Program-made: the position numbers and the translations under genes | Origin: Halioglobus sp. | GTDB taxonomy: Bacteria > Pseudomonadota > Gammaproteobacteria > Pseudomonadales > Halieaceae | DNA length: 32,965 nt | Reading direction: 5' to 3' | NCBI GenBank assembly: GCA_020443345.1 | Contig: JAGRIH010000042.1 | Location: forward strand, 38,891 to 71,855 | Part shown: piece after piece, positions 23,164-31,030 of the stretch | Numbering within the stretch: position 1 is the first letter of the stretch | Layout: the number at the start of each line of letters is the position of its first letter | Notes under the pieces: model-generated | The model's database searches: none | The model's input: only the letters and a program-made list of their open reading frames with translations | Told to the model about the DNA's origin: nothing

Positions 23164-24633
23164 ATGGCCCACCACACCAAGCACGTTGTTCTGCTGGACC
23201 AGGCCAGCGACGGCCGGGACCGGCTGCTGCCGCTGATCGAACTGTTCGAATGCACGCCCCACCCGGTAGCCAGCGTGCCGGAGCTGCTCGCAGCCATCGC
23301 CGAGCTGGATGGTGTGGCCCTGGTGCTGATCCGTGACGACCCCGATCTGCAGTTGCTGCACAGCGCCGCGGCAGGTCTTCAGCAAGCGCAGCGTTCCATT
23401 CCCTGCTACCTGGTGGCGCGCGATGGCGACTACCCGGCCCTGCCCGCCGAGCTGGAGAATACGGTGCTCGGCATTCTGGGGCCGGCGATCGGTTACCGTG
23501 ATTTTCTGGGCGCCCTGCACGAGGCGCAACTGTTTGGCAGTTACAACCCGCGGGTGCGGGAGGAGTACTCCGCGCACCTGTTTCGCACGCTGGTGGGCAC
23601 CAGTCGCAGTATGCAGTTCGTGCGCAAGCTGACCCGGCAGGTGGCCAGCACTGAGGCCTCGGTGCTGATCACCGGCGAGTCGGGCACCGGCAAGGAGGTG
23701 GTGGCGCGCAACGTGCACTACTACTCGCGGCGCCGCGAGCACCCCTTTGTCCCGGTAAACTGCGGCGCCATCCCCGCTGATCTGCTCGAATCGGAACTGT
23801 TCGGCCACGAAAAAGGCGCTTTTACCGGCGCCTATTCCAGCCGTCAGGGCCGCTTCGAGCTGGCCGAGGGCGGCACCCTGTTTCTGGATGAAATCGGCGA
23901 CATGCCGCTGAACATGCAGGTCAAATTGCTGCGGGTGCTGCAGGAGCGCTCCTTCGAGCGCGTCGGCAGCAGCACCAGTCTGCAGGCCAATGTGCGGATC
24001 GTCGCCGCCACGCACCAGAATCTGGAGCAGCTGGTGACCGAGGGCAAGTTTCGCATGGACCTGTACTACCGCCTGAACGTCTTTCCCATCGAAGTGCCGC
24101 CCCTGCGCGATCGGGTGGAGGATATCCCGCTGCTGCTGAACGGTTTTATCGGCCGCATGGAACGCGACAAGCGTGGCTCCTTCAGTGTCAACGAGTGCGC
24201 GCTGGCGGCGCTGGCCAAGTACTACTGGCCCGGCAACGTGCGCGAGCTGTCCAACCTGGTGGAGCGACTGGCCATTTTGCACCCGCAAAAGCGCGTCAAG
24301 TGGTCCGATCTGCCGGAGAAGTTTCGCCCCAACCGCGACTGGGTGGCGGAGCAGCAGGAGGGCGAGCCGGCCGGGTCCGCCCCGCGCCAGGGCGCACTGT
24401 TCCACAGTGAGCCCGCGGCTGTCGCGCCCCTGTATGGCGCGCTGCCGCCGGACGGGCTGGACCTGAAAGTCCACCTGGCAGAGATCGAGTGCCAGTTGAT
24501 GACCCAGGCGCTGCGGGAGTCCGACTGGGTCGTGGCGCGCGCCGCCAAGCTGCTCAATCTGCAGCGCACCACCCTGGTGGAAAAGATGCGCAAGTACGCC
24601 ATCGCCCGTCCCGACGAAGTGACGGAATTTTGA
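23164..24633 (+). CDS. fleQ: Flagellar master regulator FleQ (sigma-54 enhancer-binding protein)
   Basis: FleQ activates early flagellar sigma-54 promoters and, in Pseudomonas, senses c-di-GMP and partners with FleN. The 489-aa protein has a divergent receiver-like N-terminus lacking a clear phospho-acceptor (about 1-125). Its AAA+ domain (about 145-375) has Walker A GESGTGKE at 171-178 and the sigma-54 contact loop GAFTGA at 218-223. A C-terminal HTH includes [20 protein letters not shown]. The c-di-GMP contact residues known from P. aeruginosa FleQ are present: LFRT at 139-142 (LFRS there), R182-N183 just after Walker A, and the ExxxR motif E333 to R337. FleQ is thus expected to respond to the two diguanylate cyclases nearby. 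Confidence 0.96.
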   Translation: MAHHTKHVVLLDQASDGRDRLLPLIELFECTPHPVASVPELLAAIAELDGVALVLIRDDPDLQLLHSAAAGLQQAQRSIPCYLVARDGDYPALPAELENTVLGILGPAIGYRDFLGALHEAQLFGSYNPRVREEYSAHLFRTLVGTSRSMQFVRKLTRQVASTEASVLITGESGTGKEVVARNVHYYSRRREHPFVPVNCGAIPADLLESELFGHEKGAFTGAYSSRQGRFELAEGGTLFLDEIGDMPLNMQVKLLRVLQERSFERVGSSTSLQANVRIVAATHQNLEQLVTEGKFRMDLYYRLNVFPIEVPPLRDRVEDIPLLLNGFIGRMERDKRGSFSVNECALAALAKYYWPGNVRELSNLVERLAILHPQKRVKWSDLPEKFRPNRDWVAEQQEGEPAGSAPRQGALFHSEPAAVAPLYGALPPDGLDLKVHLAEIECQLMTQALRESDWVVARAAKLLNLQRTTLVEKMRKYAIARPDEVTEF

Positions 24634-24637
24634 CTTG

Positions 24638-24654
24638 GCGCCGACCTTCGGCGC
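24638..24654. repeat. Hairpin after fleQ
   Basis: GCGCCGA and TCGGCGC form a 7-bp stem with a CCT loop, 4 nt after the fleQ TGA. It is followed by TGAGAAAAAGCC and not a U-run, so efficient intrinsic termination is doubtful. It may attenuate read-through from fleQ into fleS. Confidence 0.5.
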
Positions 24655-24667
24655 TGAGAAAAAGCCT

Positions 24668-24680
24668 AATCATCTGATTT
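24668..24680 (+). promoter_or_regulatory. IHF-like site upstream of the fleS promoter
   Basis: AATCATCTGATTT matches the IHF consensus WATCAANNNNTTR at 7 of 9 specified positions. It would be at about -45 to -57 from the predicted fleS start, the same relative place as the AATCAT-containing site before flgB. Confidence 0.3.
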
Positions 24681-24697
24681 ACAAAGAATATTATTTT

Positions 24698-24714
24698 TTG
24701 GCATGACTTCTGCA
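24698..24714 (+). promoter_or_regulatory. Sigma-54 promoter for fleS-fleR
   Basis: TTGGCATGACTTCTGCA has the invariant GG and GC 10 nt apart and differs from TTGGCACGNNNNTTGCA at two specified positions. The predicted start is near 24725. FleQ-dependent sigma-54 control of fleSR is established in Pseudomonas aeruginosa, which supports the call. Confidence 0.75.
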
Positions 24715-24738
24715 TTCGGCTCTCAGGCGTATAGCTGA

Positions 24739-24786
24739 CCGGCACTTGCCGGCGGGTTTTTACCCGGGGCCGCCCGCGCGGCGGCC
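24739..24786 (+). repeat. Three consecutive stem-loops in the fleS leader
   Basis: CCGGC-ACTT-GCCGG (24739-24752), CGGGT-TTTT-ACCCG (24753-24766) and GGCCGCC-CGCGC-GGCGGCC (24768-24786) follow one another almost without gaps. They occupy most of the leader between the sigma-54 start and the Shine-Dalgarno AGGGGAG before the ATG at 24808. Confidence 0.7.
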
Positions 24787-24807
24787 GGATAACGAGGGGA
24801 GTCACCT

Positions 24808-26040
24808 ATGGGGTTTGCCAAGCCATCGGTTGCCAGCGAGCTGGAACAGGCATTCGAAGTATTCAATCGGGTTTCCCACGAACTCGACACATCCTACCGC
24901 GATCTGCAATCCCGGGTCGCCGGCCTGGCTGCCGAGCTGGCGGCGGCGCGTTCGGCGCGGGTGCGCGAACTGGCGGAAAAGGAGCGGCTGGCACACCGCC
25001 TGTCCGCGCTGGTGGCCGCGCTGCCGGGGGGGGTGCTGATCGTGGATGCCGAGCAGGTGGTGCGCGACGTCAATCCCGAGGCCATCGACCTGCTGGGCGA
25101 GCCCCTGGTGGGCCTGCGCTGGGACGCCGTCCTGGCCCGGGTGGAACGCACTGCGCGGCGCCTGCCATCGCCCGAGCTGCAGCTCAAGTCGGGCCGGCGT
25201 ATCTCCGTGGTGAGCCGCTCGCTGCACGGCTGCGGCGACCAGGTGGTGCTGGTCACCGACAGTACCGATATCCACAAGTTGCAGGAACAACTGGAGCGCA
25301 AGAAGCGTCTCACCGCACTCGGCGAAATGGCCGCGCGCCTGGCCCACCAGATCCGCACCCCGCTGAGTTCCGCCACGCTGTATCTGGCGCAACTGGGGCG
25401 GCCCGACCTGCCCGGCGCGCAGCGCCAGAAAATTGCCGCCAGCCTCGGCGAGCGGCTGGGGCACATGAGCAGCCTGGTGGACGGCATGCTGAGCTTCGTG
25501 CGCGGGGCACCGCCGGCCACCGAGCTGGTGTATATCGCAGACGTGCTCAACACCTTCGAGATGAACCTGCTGCCGCAGCTGCAGCGCAGCGGGTCCACCC
25601 TGAGCCTGCCCGCGGTCGATCGCACCCTGGCGGTGGAGGGCGATCGCGACGAGCTGGCCGGAGCGCTGTGCAACCTGGCGATGAACGCGCTGGAGGCCAA
25701 GGGCGCCGCCACCGCGCTGGAGGTGTGGGTGGGCGCGCTCAACGAGCAGTGGCTGCAGTTGTGTGTGCGCGACGATGGCCCCGGTATCGCCGAAGACGTG
25801 ATCGATCGCGTGTTCGACCCCTTTTTCACCACGCGGGCGCAGGGCACCGGCCTGGGTCTGGCGGTGGTGGCGGTGACCGTGGCCCGCTGCGGCGGTGAAA
25901 TTGCCGTGCACAACCGGCCCCGGGGCGGCGCCGAATTCCTGATCACGCTGCCGATTGCCGCCGCTGTGCTGGCGGCCCCCGCCCCGGAGGCGGCCGCGGC
26001 GGCGCCGGCAAAGCCCCGGGAGGTGGCGCTGTCATGTTGA
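24808..26040 (+). CDS. fleS: Sensor histidine kinase FleS
   Basis: FleS phosphorylates FleR to turn on class III flagellar genes. The 410-aa soluble protein has an N-terminal coiled-coil-prone stretch (about 10-75). A PAS domain covers about 70-165 (LPGGVLIVDAEQVVRDVNPEA and following). The dimerisation/phospho-acceptor helix is LGEMAARLAHQIRTPLSSAT, with the acceptor His at residue 180. The ATP-binding domain (about 270-385) has CNLAMNALEAKG (N box), DDGPGIAEDVIDRVFDPFFT (G1 and F boxes) and GTGLGLAVVAV (G2). It ends in an Ala/Pro-rich tail. No membrane segment is seen, as for FleS of Pseudomonas. AGGGGAG precedes the ATG; it overlaps fleR by 7 nt. Confidence 0.95.
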   Translation: MGFAKPSVASELEQAFEVFNRVSHELDTSYRDLQSRVAGLAAELAAARSARVRELAEKERLAHRLSALVAALPGGVLIVDAEQVVRDVNPEAIDLLGEPLVGLRWDAVLARVERTARRLPSPELQLKSGRRISVVSRSLHGCGDQVVLVTDSTDIHKLQEQLERKKRLTALGEMAARLAHQIRTPLSSATLYLAQLGRPDLPGAQRQKIAASLGERLGHMSSLVDGMLSFVRGAPPATELVYIADVLNTFEMNLLPQLQRSGSTLSLPAVDRTLAVEGDRDELAGALCNLAMNALEAKGAATALEVWVGALNEQWLQLCVRDDGPGIAEDVIDRVFDPFFTTRAQGTGLGLAVVAVTVARCGGEIAVHNRPRGGAEFLITLPIAAAVLAAPAPEAAAAAPAKPREVALSC

Positions 26041-27371
26041 CGTCGGGACGGGTACTGGTGGTGGAAGACGATGTGTCACTGCGCGATGCGCTGTGTGACA
26101 CCATCCGTTACGGGGGCTATCACGCCGAGGCGGCCGCCGACGGTGTCGAGGCGCTGGAGCGCCTGGCAGCGGTGCCGGTGGACGTGGTGATCAGCGATGT
26201 GCAGATGGAACGGATGGACGGCCACACGCTGCTGCGCGAGATCCGCGCGCAGCGCCCCGAGCTGCCCTTCGTGATGATGACGGCGCACGGCAGTATCGAA
26301 AAGGCGGTGGTGGCGATGCGCGATGGCGCCACGGATTACCTGGTAAAACCCTTTGAGGCCGAAGTGCTGCTGGAAGTGGTCAGCCGCCTCGGGGCGGCCG
26401 CGGACCCGGACGACAGCGGGCTGCTCGCCGAGGACCCCAGGACCCGGCAGTTGTGCGAACTGGCGCGACGCGTCGCCGACACCAGCGCCACCGTGCTGCT
26501 CAGCGGCGAGTCGGGTACCGGCAAGGAGGTGTTCTCCCGCTACATCCACCGTCACTCGGATCGTGCAGACCAGCCCTTTATCGCGCTCAACTGCGCAGCC
26601 ATCCCCGAGAGCATGCTCGAATCGATCCTGTTCGGCTACGAGAAGGGCGCCTATACCGGCGCGCACCAGGCGCGCGCGGGCAAATTCGAACAGGCCAACG
26701 GCGGCACCCTGCTGCTCGATGAGATATCGGAAATGGATCTGGGCCTGCAGGCGAAACTGCTGCGGGTGCTGCAGGAAAAAGAGGTGGAGCGGCTCGGCGG
26801 CAGCAGGGTGATCCCCCTGGATGTCCGGGTGCTGGCCACCACCAACCGCAACCTGCGCGAGGCGGTGTCCGCGGGGCGTTTCCGCGAGGATCTCTACTAT
26901 CGGCTGAACGTGTTTCCCCTGCATATTCCCGCCCTGCGCGAGCGGCCGGCGGACATACTGCCGCTGGCCGGCGCCCTGCTGCAGCGCCATGCCGGCGAGC
27001 GTGCGCTGCAGTTCAGTGCCCCGGCGCAGCAGCGGCTGCTGGCGCACCGCTGGCCGGGCAACGTGCGCGAGCTGGAAAACACTGTGCAGCGCGCGGCCAT
27101 TCTCGCCCGGGGCACGAGCATCGGGCCGGCGGACATCACCTTCGAGGGCGGCGCCGATGTGCAGCCGAGCGCGGCACCAGCGCAAGAACCCGGTGCGCCG
27201 CTGGGCGGCGATCTCAAAGCCCGGGAGAAACACCTCATTGTCGAGGCCCTGCACGAGGTCAGGGGCTCGCGCAAGGAGGCGGCGCAGCGCCTGGGCATCA
27301 GTCCCCGCACCCTGCGCTACAAGCTGGCGCGGCTCAAGGAGCAGGGCGTGGCGATCCCCTCCGCCGGCTGA
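26034..27371 (+). CDS. fleR: Response regulator FleR (sigma-54 activator)
   Basis: FleR, once phosphorylated by FleS, activates sigma-54 promoters for later basal-body and hook genes. The 445-aa protein has a receiver domain (about 6-118) with acidic residues at E11-D12-D13, the phospho-acceptor Asp at residue 55 (VVISDVQM) and the conserved KPFE. Its AAA+ domain (about 135-365) has Walker A GESGTGKE at 158-165, and the sigma-54 contact loop reads GAYTGA (205-210), not the more usual GAFTGA. A C-terminal HTH of Fis type (GSRKEAAQRLGISPRTLRYK) follows. The ATG lies within the end of fleS (7-nt overlap), and fliE starts 27 nt downstream. Confidence 0.96.
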   Translation: MLTSGRVLVVEDDVSLRDALCDTIRYGGYHAEAAADGVEALERLAAVPVDVVISDVQMERMDGHTLLREIRAQRPELPFVMMTAHGSIEKAVVAMRDGATDYLVKPFEAEVLLEVVSRLGAAADPDDSGLLAEDPRTRQLCELARRVADTSATVLLSGESGTGKEVFSRYIHRHSDRADQPFIALNCAAIPESMLESILFGYEKGAYTGAHQARAGKFEQANGGTLLLDEISEMDLGLQAKLLRVLQEKEVERLGGSRVIPLDVRVLATTNRNLREAVSAGRFREDLYYRLNVFPLHIPALRERPADILPLAGALLQRHAGERALQFSAPAQQRLLAHRWPGNVRELENTVQRAAILARGTSIGPADITFEGGADVQPSAAPAQEPGAPLGGDLKAREKHLIVEALHEVRGSRKEAAQRLGISPRTLRYKLARLKEQGVAIPSAG

Positions 27372-27398
27372 GCACACACCAAAGGAGAGCGACAGACA

Positions 27399-27722
27399 AT
27401 GAGCGATATGGACATTAACCAGGTGCTGGCGCAGATGCGCATCATGGCGGCCGCCGCCGGCGGCAGCGGCGTGGCGGCGCAACGCGAAGGCGCGTCCGGC
27501 GCGGATTTCGGAGTCGTGATGAAGGACGCCATCGCGCAGGTCAGCCAGTCCCAGGACCACGCCAAGCAGCTGGCCACGGCCTTCGAGTCCGGCGATCCCG
27601 GTGTGGAACTGCCCGCGGTGATGGTGGCCCTGCAGAAGGCCAGTATCTCCTTCCAGGCGGTGACCCAGGTGCGCAACAAGCTGCTCAACGCCTACCAGGA
27701 AGTGATGAGTATGCAGGTGTAG
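27399..27722 (+). CDS. fliE: MS-ring/rod adapter FliE
   Basis: FliE links the MS ring to the proximal rod and is the first rod protein exported. The 107-aa product has a flexible Ala/Gly-rich N-terminal third and the conserved C-terminal helices: DFGVVMKDAIAQVSQSQDHA and KQLATAFESGDPGVELPAVM, then VALQKASISFQAVTQVRNKL, ending LNAYQEVMSMQV. These are the FliE signatures. AAAGGAG lies upstream of the ATG; a second ATG at 27408 is possible. No independent sigma-54 site was found before it, so it may be co-transcribed with fleSR or use a promoter not recognised here. A strong hairpin follows its stop. Confidence 0.96.
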   Translation: MSDMDINQVLAQMRIMAAAAGGSGVAAQREGASGADFGVVMKDAIAQVSQSQDHAKQLATAFESGDPGVELPAVMVALQKASISFQAVTQVRNKLLNAYQEVMSMQV

Positions 27723-27743
27723 GTGGCTGCACGGTGCAGCCAC
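27723..27743 (+). repeat. 9-bp perfect hairpin between fliE and fliF
   Basis: GTGGCTGCA (27723-27731) and TGCAGCCAC (27735-27743) pair perfectly around a CGG loop, starting at the base after the fliE TAG. No U-run follows. It probably protects the fliE 3' end or partly attenuates transcription into fliF. Confidence 0.8.
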
Positions 27744-27797
27744 TGCAGCGTATCAAGCAATAAATGACCCAGTCAGAGACACGATGACGGCCCGATT

Positions 27798-29441
27798 ATG
27801 GCAATAGCAATACAGACACTCCTCGATCGCTTCGGCAACCTCAGCCAATTGCCCGCAACCCGGCAGCTGGGTCTGCTGCTGGGCCTGGCGGCCAGTGTTG
27901 CCCTGGGGCTGGGGCTGGTGCAGTGGGCCGCGAAGCCCGACTTCGTGCCGCTGTACGGCGACCTGTCGCCGGGGGCGACCACCGAGGTGCTGCGCTCCCT
28001 GGATGCGGCCGGCATCCAGCACCGCTTCGACAACCGCCGCGGCATGATCAGCGTGCCGGCTGACGAGGTACACCAGGCTCGGCTGCAACTGGCCAGTGAG
28101 GGCCTGCCGCAGAGCGATACCACCGGTTTCAGCATGCTCTACCAGGAACAGCAGATGGGTATCAGCAGTTTTATCGAGAAGGCCCGCTACGACCGTGCGC
28201 TGGAACAGGAACTGGCGCGCTCCATCGCCTCGCTGGACAGCGTCAAGGCGGCGCGGGTGCACCTGGCGCTGCCCAAGCAGTCGGCCTTCGTGCGCCGGGG
28301 CAGCCAGCCGGCGGCCTCGGTCCTGCTGAGCCTGTACGCCGGGCGGGTACTGACCGAGCGGCAGCTCGCCGGCGTGGTGTTTCTGGTGTCGTCCAGCGTG
28401 CCGGGGCTGGCGGCGGAGCATGTCTCGGTGGTCGACAACCAGGGCAAGCTGCTGTCGTCGCAGGGTAACCAGGACGGCTTTGCCCATACCAAGGAGCAGT
28501 TTCGCTACACCCGGGAGCTGGAGGCGAGCTACGTCGAGCGGATCAACGAGATTCTGACGCCCATCCTGGGGGCGGGGGCGTTTCGCGCCCAGGTGACCGC
28601 GGACCTGGATTTCACGCGGGTGGAGCGCACCAGCGAGAGCTATGCCCCCGAGCGCAGTATCCGCAGCGAGCAACTGGTGGAGGAACTCAGTGACAGCCGC
28701 TCCGCCGAGGGTATTCCCGGCACCCTGTCGAATGAGCCGCCGCGCGAGACCGCGGTGGCCGGGCAGGCCACGGAAGCGGGTGCCGCCGGCAGCACCCCCA
28801 CCCGCTCCAGCAAGCGCGAGGTGCGCAACTACGAACTGGACAAGACCATCAGCCACATCCGCGAAGTCCCCGGCAGCCTGCGCAAGCTGTCAGTGGCGGT
28901 GGTCGTGGATTACCGCGCGCAGGTCAACGAGGCCGGACAGAGCGAGCGCCTGCCGCTGTCCGAGCAGCAGTTGGCCGAGGTCAACGCGCTGGTGCGCGAG
29001 GCGGTCGGTTTCAGCGAGGCGCGCGGGGACAGCGTCAATGTCGTCAGCGCCGGCTTTGTGGCCGCGCCGGAACCGGAAGCGCTGCCCGAGCCGTCCCTGC
29101 TGGAGCAGGACTGGGTGTGGCGCCTGGGCAAGATCGCCGTGGCGGGACTCGGTCTGCTGCTGCTGGTGTTCGCGGTTCTGCGACCGGTGATGCAGGCCGC
29201 CGGCGGCCCCTCGGCGCACCGCTTGGCGGCGCCCGCGGCCGCGCCGCAGGGCCTGTTGGCCACCGGCGAGGGCGACGGTCTGGGTGAAGACCAGGTGACG
29301 CTCGGGCAGCAGGAAAGGCTGGGGCTGCCCGGCGGTGCGCCCGCCTACCAGCAGCAGCTCAATATGGCGCGCTCCATGGTGGAGAAGGAGCCCGAGCGCG
29401 TGGCGCACGTGGTCAAAGGCTGGGTGGCTGCCGATGGCTGA
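27798..29441 (+). CDS. fliF: MS-ring protein FliF
   Basis: FliF forms the MS ring in the inner membrane, the base of the flagellum and housing of the export gate. The 547-aa protein has a first membrane span at about 22-43 (LGLLLGLAASVALGLGLVQW). Ring-building motifs follow (FVPLYGDLSPGATTEVLRSL; RARVHLALPKQSAFVR-type segment here as AARVHLALPKQSAFVRRG). The periplasmic beta-collar region includes RSSKREVRNYELDKTISHIR. A second span lies at about 443-465 (IAVAGLGLLLLVFAVLRPVM). The cytoplasmic C-terminus ends QQQLNMARSMVEKEPERVAH and VVKGWVAADG, the FliG-binding tail. The start ATG lacks a clear Shine-Dalgarno. fliG overlaps its end by 8 nt. Confidence 0.97.
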   Translation: MAIAIQTLLDRFGNLSQLPATRQLGLLLGLAASVALGLGLVQWAAKPDFVPLYGDLSPGATTEVLRSLDAAGIQHRFDNRRGMISVPADEVHQARLQLASEGLPQSDTTGFSMLYQEQQMGISSFIEKARYDRALEQELARSIASLDSVKAARVHLALPKQSAFVRRGSQPAASVLLSLYAGRVLTERQLAGVVFLVSSSVPGLAAEHVSVVDNQGKLLSSQGNQDGFAHTKEQFRYTRELEASYVERINEILTPILGAGAFRAQVTADLDFTRVERTSESYAPERSIRSEQLVEELSDSRSAEGIPGTLSNEPPRETAVAGQATEAGAAGSTPTRSSKREVRNYELDKTISHIREVPGSLRKLSVAVVVDYRAQVNEAGQSERLPLSEQQLAEVNALVREAVGFSEARGDSVNVVSAGFVAAPEPEALPEPSLLEQDWVWRLGKIAVAGLGLLLLVFAVLRPVMQAAGGPSAHRLAAPAAAPQGLLATGEGDGLGEDQVTLGQQERLGLPGGAPAYQQQLNMARSMVEKEPERVAHVVKGWVAADG

Positions 29442-30441
29442 GGCGACATTGGACTTGTCCGGCGCACAGCGCGCGGCCATCTTCCTGCTGGGGCTGGGGG
29501 AGGCCGGTGCGGCGGCCGTCATGAAGCACATGGACCCCAAGGAGGTGCAGCGGGTGGGCGAGGCCATGGCCGCGCTGTCCGAGGTCGCCGAGGAGCAGTT
29601 GATCGGCGTGGTGCAGGAGTTTGCCGACAAGGCCAGCCGCACCAGCGCCATCGGCATCGGGGCCGGCGATTTCACCCGCCGGGTCATGGTGCAGGCGCTG
29701 GGCGAGAGCAAGGCGCGCAACATGTTGGGCCGGGTGATGCGCAACCGCGACACCAAGGGCCTGGATGCGCTGAAGTGGATGGATGCGCGCTCAGTGGCCG
29801 GCCTGCTGTGCCAGGAGCACCCGCAGATCGTGGCCATCGTGCTGGCCTCGCTCGACGCCGATCACGCCGCCGCGGTGCTGGCCCTGCTGCCCGAGGAGGT
29901 CAAGACCGACGCGCTGCTGCGCATTGCGCGGCTGGAGCTGATCGACCCCAGCGCCCTGCTGGAGCTGGATCAGGTGCTGGAAAAGCAGCTGGGCAACTTC
30001 CAGAAACTGCCGCCGACCACGGTCAACGGCCTGGATACGGCGGCGGCGATCCTCAATCACCTGGACTCCAGCTCGGAGACCGCGCTGCTGGAGGGCATGA
30101 AGGCGCTCGACGAGGACATCACCGAGAAAGTGACCGAGCTGATGTTCGTATTCGAGAACCTGGCGGTGCTGGACGACCGGGGCATGCAGCGCCTGATTCG
30201 CGAGATCTCGGTGGACGAACTGGTAGTGGCCCTCAAGGGGGTCGACGAGAAAGTGCAGCAGCGCTTCTTCAAGAACATGTCATCCCGGGCGGCGGACATG
30301 CTCCGGGAAGACATGGAAGCCAAGGGCCCGGTCAAGGTGTCCGACGTGGAGGCCGCCCAGAAGGGGATTCTGGCGGTGGCCAGCCGCCTGTCCGACGAGG
30401 GCGAGATAGCCCTGGGTAAGGGAGAGGACGATTTTGTCTGA
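29434..30441 (+). CDS. fliG: Motor switch protein FliG
   Basis: FliG sits on the MS ring and takes torque from the stators. The 335-aa product begins MAEATLDLSGAQRAAIFLLG, the FliF-binding N-terminal domain. The middle ARM domain holds the diagnostic EHPQIVAIVLASLDADHAAA segment. The C-terminal domain has the charged torque helix region: EKVTELMFVFENLAVLDDRG, then QRLIREISVDELVVALKGVD and FFKNMSSRAADMLREDMEAK. The ATG at 29434 overlaps the fliF stop by 8 nt; an extension to 29335 lies inside fliF and is rejected. fliH begins within its last codons. Confidence 0.97.
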   Translation: MAEATLDLSGAQRAAIFLLGLGEAGAAAVMKHMDPKEVQRVGEAMAALSEVAEEQLIGVVQEFADKASRTSAIGIGAGDFTRRVMVQALGESKARNMLGRVMRNRDTKGLDALKWMDARSVAGLLCQEHPQIVAIVLASLDADHAAAVLALLPEEVKTDALLRIARLELIDPSALLELDQVLEKQLGNFQKLPPTTVNGLDTAAAILNHLDSSSETALLEGMKALDEDITEKVTELMFVFENLAVLDDRGMQRLIREISVDELVVALKGVDEKVQQRFFKNMSSRAADMLREDMEAKGPVKVSDVEAAQKGILAVASRLSDEGEIALGKGEDDFV

Positions 30442-31027
30442 ACAACCGGTGTCCGTACGCCGCTGGGAACCGCCCAGTTTCGAGACCATCACGGTGCCCG
30501 AGCCGCCGGTCGACCCGGTGGCGGAAGTGGCGATGGCGCGACAGCGCGGTTTCGACCAGGGCCGTGTGGAGGGCCGCCGGCAGGGGCTGGCCGAGGCGCG
30601 CGAGGTGATGCAGCGCGCACAGCTGTTGCTGGACGAACTGGCCCGGCCCTACCGCAATCTCGACCAGGTGGTGTCCCAGGAGCTGGCGCGCACGGCGATG
30701 CTGATCGCCACGCAGATATTGCGGCGCGAGCTGCGTATCGATTCCAGCGTGGTCAGCGGCGCGGTGTCCGAGGCGCTGGCCACCCTGTCGGATATCGAGG
30801 GTGAAGTGGAGATTTATCTGCACCCGGCCGATCTGCAGCAGATCGGTGAACTCGGCCCGCAACTGCTCGAGGGCCATGCCTGGAAGCTGCTGGAAGACAG
30901 CGACATGCTGCCCGGGGGCTGTCGTGTCAAGACGCCCATCTCCTACGTGGATGCCTCGATGGAGCGGCAGGTCGAGCTGCTGCTGGGCGCGCTGCTGGCC
31001 GCCTGCGAAGACGATGCGGGGGCTTGA
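30434..31027 (+). CDS. fliH: Flagellar export ATPase regulator FliH
   Basis: FliH binds and restrains the ATPase FliI and connects it to the C-ring. The 197-aa protein has a basic/acidic N-terminus (RRWEPPSFETITVPEPP), then the glycine-spaced helix ARQRGFDQGRVEGRRQGLAE (about 36-55), the typical FliH GxxxG-like helix. The C-terminal domain has LIATQILRRELRIDSSVVSG and LPGGCRVKTPISYVDASMER, the latter a FliH hallmark. The likely start is TTG at 30434, which has GGAGAGG 6 nt upstream and overlaps the fliG stop by 8 nt. It is followed at once by fliI. Confidence 0.94.
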   Translation: MSEQPVSVRRWEPPSFETITVPEPPVDPVAEVAMARQRGFDQGRVEGRRQGLAEAREVMQRAQLLLDELARPYRNLDQVVSQELARTAMLIATQILRRELRIDSSVVSGAVSEALATLSDIEGEVEIYLHPADLQQIGELGPQLLEGHAWKLLEDSDMLPGGCRVKTPISYVDASMERQVELLLGALLAACEDDAGA

Positions 31028-31030
31028 GTG

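Noticed and set aside
27320-27398. Possible sigma-54 promoter before fliE
   Set aside because: The sequences with GG and GC near the correct distance (such as TGGCGATCCCCTCCGCC) are off by one base and lack the TTGC element. No promoter can be supported, although one is known in Pseudomonas.
26076-27743. 555-codon minus-strand open frame opposite fleR and fliE
   Set aside because: It is antisense to two well-identified genes, His/Gln/Ala-rich as expected for a shadow frame in high-GC DNA, and has no recognisable domain.
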